The notes beneath the pieces were generated by a model that worked only from the letters and a program-made list of their open reading frames with translations, ran no database searches and was not told the origin of the DNA. A program made the translations under genes and the position numbers. From the NCBI GenBank assembly GCA_025782575.1, contig JALGYY010000047.1, positions 78,139 to 142,138 on the forward strand: a stretch of DNA of 64,000 nucleotides, in the 5' to 3' direction. This DNA comes from a bacterium (lineage in GTDB: Bacteria; Orphanbacterota; Orphanbacteria; Orphanbacterales; Orphanbacteraceae). Positions 18,720-27,884 of this stretch are shown one piece after another. Numbering within the stretch: the stretch's first letter is position 1; each line of letters opens with the position of its first letter.

Positions 18720-18744
18720 GGCATCAAACTCCTGACAAAGGTCG

Positions 18745-20772
18745 CTATCGATACTGGGCACCAAGAGTCACCCAGAGATTGAAGAGCTCTTTTTCCTGAT
18801 CAGTCAGAACGTGGTCACCTGGGTGGGCCCCCTTGTCCGCCGCTACGCCAAGACCGAGTACATAGTCGATCAGGAGAGATCGTCGCGGAAATGGAGGCAC
18901 GGTTACGGAGTTGCCGCCCATCGTGTTTCCGCCGGAAAGATTGATGTAGGCTCGCGGAAACACCTGCATCCTTTGACCGATCGTGTCGAGGACGGAAGTC
19001 AGATCGAGCGAGCCCGGAGGTGCGAGGGTATCGGTCACTGTGAGCCAGAGACTGTCGAGAACGCCTAACGAGTCATTGAGCGTGATCTCCAGCGAGTCAC
19101 GCTCGACGTATGTCTCGAGATGACATCCCGCGCAATTTCTTTCCACGATGGGGCTGATCTGATCTCTGTAGTTGATGTATGTGTAGTTTTCGGGGCTGAT
19201 GTTCAGATCGGTCGGCTCCCGGGTAGCGGCGATCGGCGTGGTATCGGCCGCTTCGATGTCGACGAATCCGCGATCCGTGTGACAGCCGGTGCACTGGTCG
19301 ACCGTTTCGCCCGGGCGGACGTAGATCCAGGTACGCTTGACCACGAAGCCGCGGCGGTGCTCGTCGAGGGTCGCAAACGTGAGCGGCACATCCGCCGGCA
19401 CTTTGATCCGGAACGAACCGTCTTCGTAGACGGGCGCGAAACCGATAATGGCTCTCTTCTCGAAGGTGTTTGCCGAGAAGTCATTCGGCTCGCCGGCCAT
19501 GGTCGGGATGGCGGCGATTATGGCCATCTCGTTGATCGTGTCGACACCTTTTTCAGGCCGCTCCTGGCCGTCATTTTCTCCCCGCTTGAACACGTTATGG
19601 CCCATGAATATGCCGAAATCCTTCGACTCATCGATCACAGACGGCGTCACCGGCGGCTTCTCCCTCGGCGCGAGAAGCTGGGCGTCATACTCGTTCCACT
19701 CGGGATCGTTGTAGAGGAAAGTAAGGTCGTCGATCGAAATGCTGGCGGGATCTTCCGTCGTTCCCGCACCTCTTTGAGAGAGCGTGAAAGTGTAAAGTCC
19801 GTAGTCGACTTCGGATTCGCTCGCCGCCGGAAGTGTATAGGAGGCGATGTACCGGCTGCCGCCCAGGGCGAACGGATACTTGAACGCACCGAATGTCCAT
19901 GGCGCCCCGTTGCCGTTTACCTCGGCAGTCAGCACGTCCCAGTGAAGGTCGGTGTCTGAGCCGGCAGGATCGGCGGGACCCTGCTCGGTCTTCAATATGG
20001 CGATCGGTCCGGCGTCTTCGTTGACCGACCGGGATTCTATGGCGATCATCCGGCCGTCGGGAGTCGGCTGGGCATGAAAAAAGTTTCTATTATGAGGACC
20101 GTACTTGTGGAAGGTCTGCGAACCTTCCTGTGTCGTAAAGAAGAGCGGGAAACGGTTGAACGTTCCGAAGTGCTCCCATCTTGTATAAACAATGAGGCCG
20201 CTCGGCATCAACACGGGATCGAAATCATCGCTCTGATTGAAGCTGATTCGGTGGATGCCTGAACCGTCCAGACCTCCGATAAAGAGATGTTCGGCGGGGG
20301 AGTGGTTGTACTCATCCATCTCGCCGGCACGGGAGCTGGTGAACATGATGTTCCCGTCAGGGAGGTAGAGCGGGTCGAAATCATTGCCGCCGCCGGCCGT
20401 CACCTGTCGCATGTTGGTCCCGTCCGCATCGATCTCGTAAATGTTCCTTGCGCCCCCCTCGGGTGGGCGCATGGAGAAAAGGATCCGTTCGCCGTCGAAC
20501 GAAACGCACGGATCTGACACGCTGGCCCCCACAAAATTGGTGATGGGCGTAACGTTCCCGTCCGGAGAGATGGGGGAGAGTTTGTAGAGATTCCCTTCCG
20601 CGTTGCTCCGGTTCAGCGTTTCTTCCCCTTTAGTCTTCACGAACACGATGGCCTCTGTCGTCTCTTCCACCATGATCAAATCATCAGGCGCGTTCTCTTC
20701 ACATCCCGGCGCCAGGGCCAGAATGAAGAGCGCGATCGGTAAGAGCTGTCTGTTTCTGCCGGACATCTTCAT
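18745..20772 (-). CDS. Di-heme c-type lipoprotein with beta-propeller, HzsA-like architecture
   Basis: Lipobox LALAPGCEE; propeller-like PD40 repeats (NIYEIDADGTNMRQVTAGGGNDFDPLYLPDGNIMFTSSR); two CxxCH motifs (CTGCH, CAGCH). Confidence 0.78.
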   Translation of the reverse strand: MKMSGRNRQLLPIALFILALAPGCEENAPDDLIMVEETTEAIVFVKTKGEETLNRSNAEGNLYKLSPISPDGNVTPITNFVGASVSDPCVSFDGERILFSMRPPEGGARNIYEIDADGTNMRQVTAGGGNDFDPLYLPDGNIMFTSSRAGEMDEYNHSPAEHLFIGGLDGSGIHRISFNQSDDFDPVLMPSGLIVYTRWEHFGTFNRFPLFFTTQEGSQTFHKYGPHNRNFFHAQPTPDGRMIAIESRSVNEDAGPIAILKTEQGPADPAGSDTDLHWDVLTAEVNGNGAPWTFGAFKYPFALGGSRYIASYTLPAASESEVDYGLYTFTLSQRGAGTTEDPASISIDDLTFLYNDPEWNEYDAQLLAPREKPPVTPSVIDESKDFGIFMGHNVFKRGENDGQERPEKGVDTINEMAIIAAIPTMAGEPNDFSANTFEKRAIIGFAPVYEDGSFRIKVPADVPLTFATLDEHRRGFVVKRTWIYVRPGETVDQCTGCHTDRGFVDIEAADTTPIAATREPTDLNISPENYTYINYRDQISPIVERNCAGCHLETYVERDSLEITLNDSLGVLDSLWLTVTDTLAPPGSLDLTSVLDTIGQRMQVFPRAYINLSGGNTMGGNSVTVPPFPRRSLLIDYVLGLGVAADKGAHPGDHVLTDQEKELFNLWVTLGAQYR

Positions 20773-20782
20773 CGTCTCCCCG

Positions 20783-21427
20783 TCACTTGAGCTCGCGATA
20801 AAACGCAAAGCCCACCGTCGCTTCCTGATATCGGTAAGCGACCGTTCCCTGGTCCGATTCTCCGCCGAACACCGTGGTTCCCCGCATTTCGAATCGGATC
20901 GCCACGTCATTCCGGACATACGCTTCGAGACCTCCTCCGTAGGAGATCACGTTCTTCGTCACCGGGTCTGCGTTCAGCGCTTCACCGGGAAATACCATGA
21001 TCATTCCGTAGCCGGCCGAACCGTATGGTTGCAGGCGCCACGGCAGGGGATAGCGGACGATCGCATTGATCGTATTCAAGAGAGCGTGGACCGTTTCCCC
21101 CGGGCTATGCCCCACACTCGCCTCCCAGCCGAGCCAGGAGTCCGGGTTGAACGCGAGCCGAAAAAGGTAGTACTCGTCATCGCCCAGATTTCCGTAGGCC
21201 GGGCTGAATGCCAGCCGCTTCATAAACGGCCGGGGTCCCGGCTTGATGGCGAACGGGTCTTCGGCAAGTTCGGGCACAATGTATTCGCGACCGTTATGAA
21301 GCACAGGGCTAGCAGCCGTTTCCACATCGACAGGCGTATCGGAGGTCCCCTCCGCCAGCGGGGAAGCTGCTATCAGAAGGACCGCCAGCAAGGTCCCGCT
21401 CAGAATCGTCATGGTATTCCGCCTCAT
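20783..21427 (-). CDS. Predicted outer-membrane beta-barrel protein
   Basis: Signal peptide; GSAGYGMIMVFPGEAL, GGGLEAYVRNDVAIRFEMRG, C-terminal EATVGFAFYREL barrel pattern. Confidence 0.68.
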   Translation of the reverse strand: MRRNTMTILSGTLLAVLLIAASPLAEGTSDTPVDVETAASPVLHNGREYIVPELAEDPFAIKPGPRPFMKRLAFSPAYGNLGDDEYYLFRLAFNPDSWLGWEASVGHSPGETVHALLNTINAIVRYPLPWRLQPYGSAGYGMIMVFPGEALNADPVTKNVISYGGGLEAYVRNDVAIRFEMRGTTVFGGESDQGTVAYRYQEATVGFAFYRELK

Positions 21428-21870
21428 TCTTCGAAGTACCCCTTTTCGAGCCAGGCGAGAATCGTCTGGTAGCCCGGGTCGCCGGTCGAAGCAAACGGTT
21501 CGAAGCTATGAGGAGTCCCGCCGGCATTTTCATCGAGCGGCTTCGTGAGCAATGGGCTCGCGGGCAGGTCATAAGGGTCTGCCTGAAGTACGCTCTGCTC
21601 GAACTCGAATTCCAGATCCCGTGCCCCTTCGGGGGTGAGTTCGTAGCTCCCCCGAATTCCGCCGCCATGGCAATCTCCGGCGATGGTGCAACCGGCACTC
21701 GAAAGCACGGGCGCCACGGTGGAAGTGAACTGATCAAAATCGAGCACGAATTCTTTACCTCCACCCACCGGATCCGGCGTGCCACTGGGAGTTGAGCAAC
21801 CCATGGCGACCAGGAAAACCCCTGCCGTCGCACCGGTTGCACAAGACAAAACACGGGGACCGCTCCACAT
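21424..21870 (-). CDS. Lipoprotein with noncanonical CX5CH motif, cytochrome-c-like
   Basis: Lipobox VFLVAMGCS with start MWSGPRVL; FTSTVAPVLSSAGCTIAGDCHGGG; overlaps the downstream barrel gene by 4 nt. Confidence 0.65.
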   Translation of the reverse strand: MWSGPRVLSCATGATAGVFLVAMGCSTPSGTPDPVGGGKEFVLDFDQFTSTVAPVLSSAGCTIAGDCHGGGIRGSYELTPEGARDLEFEFEQSVLQADPYDLPASPLLTKPLDENAGGTPHSFEPFASTGDPGYQTILAWLEKGYFEE

Positions 21871-22168
21871 GGGATTTCCAGCTCCTCGAGTAAATGTGAA
21901 TGACGTCCGGGTAAGGACGGCGGGCATCTGCTGCGAGTCTCGCAACGATCGGACCAAAGCGAATCATGGCGGTCTTTGGGCGTTTCGTTCACTTTCCCCG
22001 GGCGGGGCGTTCAAACTGTGATCAGTTTTGTGATACTGAAGAAGTTACGATGCTCATGGTAAGGGCACCCCGTTCAACCGATGCACGCAGAATGACGATG
22101 GTGTATGGTCGGGCCGGGCAGGATGCTCAGTAGTTACCCGGTGCCGGGCGGCTCTTTGGAGGAAACCG

Positions 22169-23140
22169 ATGTCGATCGAACGGATTCCGGTGGGTGTCAG
22201 TTCCTGTCTTCTCGGGCAGGAGGTGCGCTATGACGGTGGCCATATGAAACACGACTTTGCGGCCAATGAGCTGTCAAAGTACTTTGAGTGGGTTCCGGTC
22301 TGCCCCGAGATGGAAATCGGACTCGGCTCACCGAGAGAACCGATCGACATACATCAAGACATCAAGGGGGACAGGCTGATCGGGGCGGTTTCCGGCGAGG
22401 ACCTGACAGGCCGAATGAATCGTTTTTCGGAACAGCGGACAGTGGAACTCAGTATTCGCCGTATCCGGGGTTACATCCTGAAGAAGGACTCACCTTCCTG
22501 CGGTAACGGGGGCATCCCCGTCTATAATAATGAAAGAGATATCGTTGATAGGCGTGCCGGATTCTTCGCGCGTTCTCTCGGCGAGCATTTACCGAGCCTT
22601 CCTGTCGCCGAAGAATCCGATCTGTCTGATCCGGACAGAGCGGACCGCTTTCTTACTCAGGTCTTCACTTATGACCGATGGTGTGAATTGGTCGAAAAGG
22701 GGGCGCCGCCGGAAGGCTTGCGAGAGTTTCATGAAGAACACCATGTTTTGCTCGAGGCATACGGCGGGAAGGAGGCGGGCGAACTGAAAAAATGGGCCGC
22801 CGAAGCGACGGAGGCGAATCGGGCGGAAACAGCTGAGCGGTACGAGCTGTCGCTGATCAGTATGCTGAGATCTGAAATCGATCGCGCGCGGCACCTCGAA
22901 ACCCTCGAGCGAATTGCGGACGGACTCGATCTGGACAGTGCCGGCCGTCGCCGCATGATTCTTGATCGCATGCTGGAGACCTATCGTTCGTTCAGCGGTT
23001 CAATCGCAGTGGCCCGCGTCGTGCTCATCAGTTTTTACTCTCGGCTCGAGTCGATTTCTCCCGACATCGAGCGATACCTCGAGCCTTACCCCACGCCCCT
23101 CGCCACCGCACTCGAGAAGTTCACCGATAGCGGAAACTGA
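22169..23140 (+). CDS. DUF523/DUF1722 (YbbK-YbgA-like) fusion protein
   Basis: IPVGVSSCLLGQEVRYDGGHMK, LKKDSPSCG, and C-terminal DUF1722-like VFTYDRWCELVEKG...FHEEHHVLLEAY. Confidence 0.88.
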   Translation: MSIERIPVGVSSCLLGQEVRYDGGHMKHDFAANELSKYFEWVPVCPEMEIGLGSPREPIDIHQDIKGDRLIGAVSGEDLTGRMNRFSEQRTVELSIRRIRGYILKKDSPSCGNGGIPVYNNERDIVDRRAGFFARSLGEHLPSLPVAEESDLSDPDRADRFLTQVFTYDRWCELVEKGAPPEGLREFHEEHHVLLEAYGGKEAGELKKWAAEATEANRAETAERYELSLISMLRSEIDRARHLETLERIADGLDLDSAGRRRMILDRMLETYRSFSGSIAVARVVLISFYSRLESISPDIERYLEPYPTPLATALEKFTDSGN

Positions 23141-23173
23141 CCTTGATCGATCAAAATGAATCATGTTTCATTT

Positions 23174-23896
23174 TCACGATTCCGTCGAACCCAGCCCCTC
23201 CTGCTCCATCAGCCACTCCCGGATCGCGATCACCTGCGAACGGCCGATGGAATGGGCGGCGTTGAAGGTGCGGACCTCGCTCGTCACCCCGCCCCTGGCA
23301 AGCGCCTTCCGGCTCCGCTCGGCCGCCTCGATCGGCACTGCTTTATCGCGCGTGCCGTGACAGATCAGCGCGCGAAATCCACGCTCACCCGCCACGCGAA
23401 TCTCCTCTTCGAGCGCCTCCTCTTTGACCCGTGCCCCGGAGATGACGAGACGGCTGAAGAGGTCGGATCGATGTAGGGCGATGTACGATCCGGCGTATCC
23501 TCCCTGAGAGAACCCGAGCATGTAGCGCCTTCGGGGGCGGAGGCCATGAGCGGACTCGACCGAATGAAGGACATCGAGGACCGCCTGCTCGGTGCGAACG
23601 AGTTCATCCAGAAACCGTTCCTGGTTCCCGTCATAGGAATACCAGCTTGCTCCGATGGTCTTCTTGCCCGGCACGGGGATCGGGTAGGGGCCTCTCGGAA
23701 GCAGGAACCGGAAGGGAAGATCGAACAGCTTCTGGATGAGAAGTGCAAAAAAATCCTCGGTCATCCATTGTCCGTGCATGCAGACTACGAGCGGCGCGTC
23801 CTGGGATTTCGCCGCTCCGTCCATGCGCCAATAGATGGGGAGCGAAAACGCGATCTCGCCTCGCAAGGTCCTAGAATCTGTTTTGCGCTTCTTCAT
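23174..23896 (-). CDS. Alpha/beta hydrolase, phospholipase/carboxylesterase-like
   Basis: LGFSQGGYAGS nucleophile elbow, ICHGTRDKAVPIEAAERSRKAL and NAAHSIGRSQ catalytic regions. Confidence 0.87.
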   Translation of the reverse strand: MKKRKTDSRTLRGEIAFSLPIYWRMDGAAKSQDAPLVVCMHGQWMTEDFFALLIQKLFDLPFRFLLPRGPYPIPVPGKKTIGASWYSYDGNQERFLDELVRTEQAVLDVLHSVESAHGLRPRRRYMLGFSQGGYAGSYIALHRSDLFSRLVISGARVKEEALEEEIRVAGERGFRALICHGTRDKAVPIEAAERSRKALARGGVTSEVRTFNAAHSIGRSQVIAIREWLMEQEGLGSTES

Positions 23897-23914
23897 CGTC
23901 TATAATGATACCCT

Positions 23915-25327
23915 ATGAGTACTCCAGCACTCTATAGATTGGCTCGGCCTTTTGTCCGTTTCGCCCTGGCATTCTATTTTCGTGAGATTGAAGTAGCCGG
24001 GGAGCGCTACATACCTCCCAAAGGACCGGTGATCTTCGCCGCCAATCACCCTCGTTCCATAGTCGACGCTCTTGTACTCGGGCTCGCCGCCGGAAGGCCG
24101 CTCCATTTTCTCGGTCATAGCGGCCTGTTCAGCAATAAATTGAAGTCCCTCTTCCTGGAGAACGCCGGGGTCATTCCGGTCTACCGGCGATCAGGCGATG
24201 GAAACATGCAGGGCAAAAACAAAGAGATGTTCGCCGCATGCGCCGTTGCCCTTGAAAACGGAGCGGCAATCGGAATCTTTCCGGAAGGGACGAGCCACAT
24301 GGAAAAGCGTGTGCGCCGGATCAAAACAGGTGCCGCCCGGATCGCTCTCGAAACGGAGGACCGCCACAACTTTTCACTCGGCGTTCTCGTCACGCCGGTC
24401 GGCCTCGATTTTGAAAGTCTCGGACGCCTGCGGAGCAGAGTGCTTGTCAGCTTCGGCGAGCCGATCGATGTGCGTGAATATGAAGACCTCTACCGTTCGG
24501 ATCCATACGAAGCGGTAAACGCCTTCACCGAAGATCTGACGACTCGGATGCGGAGCCGGGTCATGAATCTGGACCGAGAAGAACTGGCTCAAATCGTTGA
24601 GGATCTCGAAAAGACATACAGAGAGGATCTGTCTCGGAAAAAGGGATTCGGCCTTTCCCGGTTTTCCCGCTTTCGGAAGAAGCGCATTCTTTCACAGGAG
24701 ATTGCGAAGGCGGTAAATTACTTCTACGATACTGACCCTGATGCAGTATGGCACGTAGCGGGTCTTCTCAGGCAATATAGAAAACGACTCAAACTTTCGC
24801 ATCTATCGGACAGGCATCTTGGTCGCGATCTGAAAATAGGATGGAAACGTCGTGCGACCGGAGTGGCTATTTTCGGGGCACTCGGCATGATCCCCGCGTT
24901 ACTCGGGACAATCAGCAATGCGCTCCCCTACAAGTTGACCGGTTGGGCGGCCAAGCGCCGTTCGCCGGACGCGACGCAGTATCACCAGTTTCAACTCGTG
25001 TTCGGAGTGATCTTTTATCTTCTATATTATGTGCCGCTGCTATACGTTTTTTACAGGATAATCGGTGGCGGTGCGACGGCGGGTGTAACAGCAGCACTAC
25101 TCGTCACGGGCTTTTTTGCAAGGTGGTATGCCGGAAGGATGACTCGAGGCTGGGACGCCTTACGATACGCCATCGTCTCAGCCAGAAAAGGCTATTACGT
25201 GCAGGAACTCAAGATGAAGCGAGCCACTATTGTTCGCGCTCTCGACGAGCTGTTTGATCGCTATGTAGCGGAGGGGATGCTTGGATCCTACTCACAGTCG
25301 AGCGGCTCAAAGGAGGAACCATCTTGA
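23915..25327 (+). CDS. PlsC-like lysophospholipid acyltransferase
   Basis: ANHPRSIVDALVL (NHxxxxD), FPEGTSHMEKRVRRIKTGAARIAL; C-terminal TM segments. Confidence 0.88.
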   Translation: MSTPALYRLARPFVRFALAFYFREIEVAGERYIPPKGPVIFAANHPRSIVDALVLGLAAGRPLHFLGHSGLFSNKLKSLFLENAGVIPVYRRSGDGNMQGKNKEMFAACAVALENGAAIGIFPEGTSHMEKRVRRIKTGAARIALETEDRHNFSLGVLVTPVGLDFESLGRLRSRVLVSFGEPIDVREYEDLYRSDPYEAVNAFTEDLTTRMRSRVMNLDREELAQIVEDLEKTYREDLSRKKGFGLSRFSRFRKKRILSQEIAKAVNYFYDTDPDAVWHVAGLLRQYRKRLKLSHLSDRHLGRDLKIGWKRRATGVAIFGALGMIPALLGTISNALPYKLTGWAAKRRSPDATQYHQFQLVFGVIFYLLYYVPLLYVFYRIIGGGATAGVTAALLVTGFFARWYAGRMTRGWDALRYAIVSARKGYYVQELKMKRATIVRALDELFDRYVAEGMLGSYSQSSGSKEEPS

Positions 25328-25992
25328 CACCGACCCTTCTCGATCTCAAGGCAGGGCGGCAGTTCCTGTCGGGCCGGTTTCTCATTTCCGTGGACACAAC
25401 TGAAAAGCGAATCGCCTTCACGTTTGATGACGGGCCCAATCCCAGAAACACCCCCCGTCTACTCGAAATGCTTGCGAGAAAAGACATTCCAGCCACGTTT
25501 TTTCTTGTGGGAAGGAATATCAAGCGCTTCCCCGAACTCGCAGGTGAAATCGTGGCGGCCGGCCATGATGTGGGGAATCACACCTACAATCATATTCCGC
25601 TTACCCTCCTCCCGGATGCTGGGATTCGTCGCGAGCTTCGCAGAACAGACGGGCTGATTCAAATGATCACCGGCTCGGGGGCGCCGTTTGTGCGGCCACC
25701 GATGGGGTGGTTTTCCAATCGGGTACTCCAGATTTTCAGAGAGATGAACTACTGTCCTGTGCTTGGCAACATCTATCCGAAAGATTCTTCCAGGCCCGGT
25801 AAGCGGGCGATCGTGGATCGCGTGCTCCAGCGAATCGAGCCGGGATCGATCGTAATACTGCACGACGGAGGATGGCACTCTCACGTGGACCGCGGACAGA
25901 CGCTCGACGCCGTGGATTCGATCACCGATCAACTCGGTGAAGACGGCTATGGCTTTGATAAACTGAGTGACTTGATGCAGCTTTCTCGCTGA
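25324..25992 (+). CDS. Polysaccharide deacetylase (NodB-like)
   Basis: AFTFDDGPNPRNTPRLLEML, DVGNHTYNHIPL, VRPPMGWFS, ILHDGG; TTG start after GGAGGA. Confidence 0.92.
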   Translation: MTPTLLDLKAGRQFLSGRFLISVDTTEKRIAFTFDDGPNPRNTPRLLEMLARKDIPATFFLVGRNIKRFPELAGEIVAAGHDVGNHTYNHIPLTLLPDAGIRRELRRTDGLIQMITGSGAPFVRPPMGWFSNRVLQIFREMNYCPVLGNIYPKDSSRPGKRAIVDRVLQRIEPGSIVILHDGGWHSHVDRGQTLDAVDSITDQLGEDGYGFDKLSDLMQLSR

Positions 25993-26032
25993 TAGTAGGT
26001 GTAGCTGGCTGAAATTCGAAGGAGGTTACAGA

Positions 26033-27724
26033 ATGAAAGAGCGGATTTGGCACAAGGCGTACGGCAAAGGAGTGCCGGTCGATCTCTCTTTCGATGAGAT
26101 CGTCCTTCCTGATCTCGTGAGACGGTCAGTCGAGAAATTCCCGGACCGGCCGGCCGTTCACTTCATGAACGGAACACTCACCTACAGGGAACTCCTCGAC
26201 CAGGTCGAGAGACTGGCTACGGCACTTTCCGATCTGGGAATCGGAAAGGACGGCCGGGTCGCCATCCATCTCCCCAATCTTCCTCAGACCGTGATCGCTT
26301 CCTATGCTGTTCTTTTCTTGGGTGCCCAAGCGGTCATGACCAATCCGATGTACGTCGAGCGGGAGATCGAACACCAGTGGAAAGACGCCGGATGTACGGT
26401 AGCCATAACCACCGACTTTCTGTTTGATCGAATGTTGAAGGGTATTCGGGACCGTTTGCCGGTAAAACACTTCATCATCGCCTCGATTCCCGAGTACCTT
26501 CGCTTTCCGATCAAGCAGCTTGCACCTCTCAAGTTGAAGAAGGCGGATCCGCCGCTCATCGCCAAAGTCGATCCGGGGCCGGGGATCTACTTCTTCCGGA
26601 AGCTGGTGAATGAAACGGCGCCGAAACCGCCCCGACCGGATATCGACTTCGAGGATCTCGCCCTGCTCCAATACACGGGCGGCACGACCGGAGTCGCGAA
26701 AGGGGCGATGCTCACACACAAGAATCTATCGTCGAATGTGCAGCAGTTGATCGCCTGGTTCCCCTCGGCCGAGTCGGGAAAGGAAGTCGTACTCGGAGCG
26801 CTCCCGTTCTTCCATATTTTCGGATTTACAGTGGCCATGACGTTTGCGAACACACTCGGCGCTGCTCTCGTGCTGGCGCCCAATCCCCGTGACATCCCGG
26901 CGCTCATCAAGAGTATCAACAAGCACAAGGTGACTCTCTTTCCCGCCGTTCCCGCCATGTTCAACGCGATCAACCAGTATCCGGGTGTCGACAAGATCGA
27001 TATCGGCAGTGTAAAGAGCTGCTTTTCCGGATCGGCGCCTCTTCCGCTTGATGTCCAACAGCGCTTCGAGGAATTGACAGGGTGCAAGATCGTGGAAGGA
27101 TTCGGAATGACCGAAACCTCCCCGGTGACTCACGCCAATCCTCTCGGTGGCGTGCGCAAGATCGGTACGATCGGGATTCCCGTCTGCGGCACGGATGCGC
27201 GAATTGTCGATGCAGAAACCGGCAAGACCGAATTGGCTCTCGGAGAGGAGGGGGAGCTTCTTGTCAGAGGTCCCCAAGTGATGAAAGGGTATTGGAAGCG
27301 ACCGGATGAGACTGAGAAAATCCTCAAGGACGGTTGGCTCTCCACAGGCGATCTCGCCGCTATCGATGAAGACGGCTACTTCATCATCATGGGGCGGAAG
27401 AAGGACATGATCATCGCCAGTGGTTACAACATTTATCCTGATGAGATCGATAAAGAACTGATCGCCCATCCGGCGATTGTCGAGTGCTGCACGATCGGTG
27501 TTCCTGATCCCAAGCGGGGAGAGTCAGTGAAGGCTTTCGTCGTACTCACAGAAGGTGAATCCGTAACGGAGGAGGCGATCATTGCTTTCCTCAAGGACAA
27601 ACTTGCGCCGTACAAAATCCCCAAGATGATCGAGTTCCGCAAAGACCTTCCCAAAAGCTCCATGATGAAACTGCTCCGCAGGGAACTTCGCGAAGAGGAG
27701 CTGAAAAAGCTGAGCCGGAAATAA
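26033..27724 (+). CDS. fadD: Long-chain acyl-CoA synthetase
   Basis: LQYTGGTTGVAKGAMLTHKNL, GFGMTETSP, STGDLAAIDEDGYFIIMGRKKDMIIASGYNIYPDEID. Confidence 0.95.
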   Translation: MKERIWHKAYGKGVPVDLSFDEIVLPDLVRRSVEKFPDRPAVHFMNGTLTYRELLDQVERLATALSDLGIGKDGRVAIHLPNLPQTVIASYAVLFLGAQAVMTNPMYVEREIEHQWKDAGCTVAITTDFLFDRMLKGIRDRLPVKHFIIASIPEYLRFPIKQLAPLKLKKADPPLIAKVDPGPGIYFFRKLVNETAPKPPRPDIDFEDLALLQYTGGTTGVAKGAMLTHKNLSSNVQQLIAWFPSAESGKEVVLGALPFFHIFGFTVAMTFANTLGAALVLAPNPRDIPALIKSINKHKVTLFPAVPAMFNAINQYPGVDKIDIGSVKSCFSGSAPLPLDVQQRFEELTGCKIVEGFGMTETSPVTHANPLGGVRKIGTIGIPVCGTDARIVDAETGKTELALGEEGELLVRGPQVMKGYWKRPDETEKILKDGWLSTGDLAAIDEDGYFIIMGRKKDMIIASGYNIYPDEIDKELIAHPAIVECCTIGVPDPKRGESVKAFVVLTEGESVTEEAIIAFLKDKLAPYKIPKMIEFRKDLPKSSMMKLLRRELREEELKKLSRK

Positions 27725-27731
27725 TCCTTTC

Positions 27732-27752
27732 GGGGGGAGCGTCGCTCCCCCC
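27732..27752. terminator. GC-rich hairpin after fadD (9-bp perfect stem, 3-nt loop)
   Basis: GGGGGGAGC-GTC-GCTCCCCCC eight nt after the fadD stop; no strong U-tract. Confidence 0.5.
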
Positions 27753-27769
27753 CCTGGATTCAACCAAAC

Positions 27770-27830
27770 TTGACGATCCGCCGATCTTTATAGATATTGA
27801 GAGTGTGTGACTGAATGAGCGTTCATTCAG
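27770..27830 (+). promoter_or_regulatory. Candidate promoter (TTGACG-N17-GATATT) followed by TetR/FadR-type operator CTGAATGA-GCGT-TCATTCAG
   Basis: Perfect 8-bp inverted repeat at 27811-27830, 55 bp before the TetR start; core TGAATGA-N4-TCATTCA matches the Bacillus-type FadR box as I know it. Confidence 0.8.
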
Positions 27831-27884
27831 TGCGGGGATCAGCCGGGGAATCAGGTTGTCTGCGGGCCTCTCACAGGAGACAGA

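Noticed and set aside
18745-20772. Claim of hydrazine synthase/anammox
   Set aside because: Only an HzsA-like architecture with two heme sites; no beta/gamma subunits or other anammox genes in the window.
23153-23174. AAAATGAA-N6-TTCATTTT repeat between convergent genes as a terminator
   Set aside because: Weak A/T stem without a clear GC core; could be chance.
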